Part shown: in pieces, positions 6,311-6,531 of the stretch
How the letters are laid out: every line of letters begins with the position of its first letter
Numbering within the stretch: the first letter of the stretch is position 1
The notes under the pieces: generated by a model
What the model was told of the DNA's origin: nothing
What the model saw: the letters and a program-made list of their open reading frames with translations, nothing else
Database searches by the model: none
Program-made: the position numbers and the translations under genes
Origin: Bacteroidales bacterium UBA4347
Lineage (GTDB): Bacteria > Bacteroidota > Bacteroidia > Bacteroidales > P3
DNA length: 6,531 nucleotides
NCBI GenBank assembly: GCA_002394185.1
Contig: DGTB01000009.1
Location: 1-6,531, forward strand
Reading direction: 5' to 3'

Positions 6311-6480
6311 TTTTCCACAGCCCCCTCCCGACCCTCCGCAACGGCACCCTCGGACGACCCCCAAAGCACCCATTGCCAAACTGCACTTCCTTCCATTTCC
6401 TCCCCTCCCCCAACCCGCAGCAAACCAGCACCTAAGACGAACCCCCTCTTACTCCTCTCTTTCTCTCCTCCTTACCCCCG
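6311..6480 (+). other. C-rich, G-poor tract in the 332-bp gene-free right end
   Basis: By direct count, these 170 bases have 86 C and 17 G on the plus strand, with G-free runs at 6384-6416 and 6441-6479. The composition differs sharply from the AT-rich promoter before it and the AT-rich 6481-6512 after it. I see no credible gene. A minus-strand frame at 6226-6423 runs into the promoter of the propeller gene and has a low-complexity G/E-rich sequence. A plus-strand RNA would be unstructured and C-rich, like a Rho loading site. The minus strand carries clustered runs of three to five G. Confidence 0.6.
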
Positions 6481-6512
6481 CCTTATAAAAATTTTCTTTA
6501 GTAAGCAATAAT

Positions 6513-6521
6513 AAGGAGAGG
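6513..6521 (+). promoter_or_regulatory. Shine-Dalgarno-like site, probable start of a gene beyond the right edge
   Basis: AAGGAGAGG is a strong match to the anti-SD complement. Eight bases later the window ends in AT (6530-6531), so a G as the next base would complete an ATG at ideal spacing. If so, a plus-strand gene starts here with the C-rich tract in or near its leader. A strong SD is unusual for Bacteroidota. The start codon itself cannot be seen. Confidence 0.35.
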
Positions 6522-6531
6522 ATAACGTTAT

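Noticed and set aside
6311..6319. TTTTCCACA as a DnaA box
   Set aside because: A single copy with one mismatch to TTATCCACA and no cluster, AT-unwinding array or dnaA/dnaN neighbour; not enough for an origin or DnaA control.
6226..6423. 65-residue minus-strand frame upstream of the propeller gene
   Set aside because: It covers the TATCTTTG promoter and reads G/E-rich low-complexity sequence from the skewed tract; no initiation signal or domain.

Overview
The window looks like a piece of a Bacteroidota (probably Bacteroidales) chromosome. The clearest evidence is a large secreted protein ending in a type IX secretion (Por) C-terminal sorting domain. Other evidence is a -7 element of the form TAnnTTTG, AT-rich leaders without Shine-Dalgarno sequences, and relatively GC-rich genes set in very AT-rich intergenic gaps. 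I cannot name a genus.

Layout, left to right. (1) Bases 1-263, minus strand: the N-terminal 87 codons of an MFS transporter that runs off the left edge. (2) Bases 264-415: an AT-rich divergent promoter gap. (3) Bases 416-1402, plus strand: a secreted protein of unknown family with a clean signal peptide. (4) Bases 1395-1596: a compound inverted repeat of about 200 bp filling the whole gap between two convergent genes. It is built from four copies of an 18-19-nt GC-rich hairpin unit and two copies of a second hairpin. (5) Bases 1598-2875, minus: tyrS, a complete tyrosyl-tRNA synthetase. (6) Bases 2876-2971: a strong intrinsic terminator for the upstream gene and an AT dyad in front of tyrS. 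(7) Bases 2972-6199, minus: a 1075-residue beta-propeller-like protein with signal peptide and T9SS sorting domain. (8) Bases 6200-6531: no gene. This stretch holds the promoter of the propeller gene, a 9-bp direct repeat, a C-rich and G-poor tract of about 170 nt, and a purine-rich Shine-Dalgarno-like site at the extreme right edge that may belong to a plus-strand gene starting just outside.

The genes do not look like one pathway. tyrS is housekeeping and separated from the propeller gene by a terminator, so each probably has its own promoter. The propeller protein and the unknown secreted protein are both exported, but nothing links them functionally. The most unusual structure is the compound palindrome between the unknown gene and tyrS. 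The three complete genes almost completely avoid the codons TTA, CTA and TCA, which produces very long open frames on their opposite strands; I treat these as shadows.
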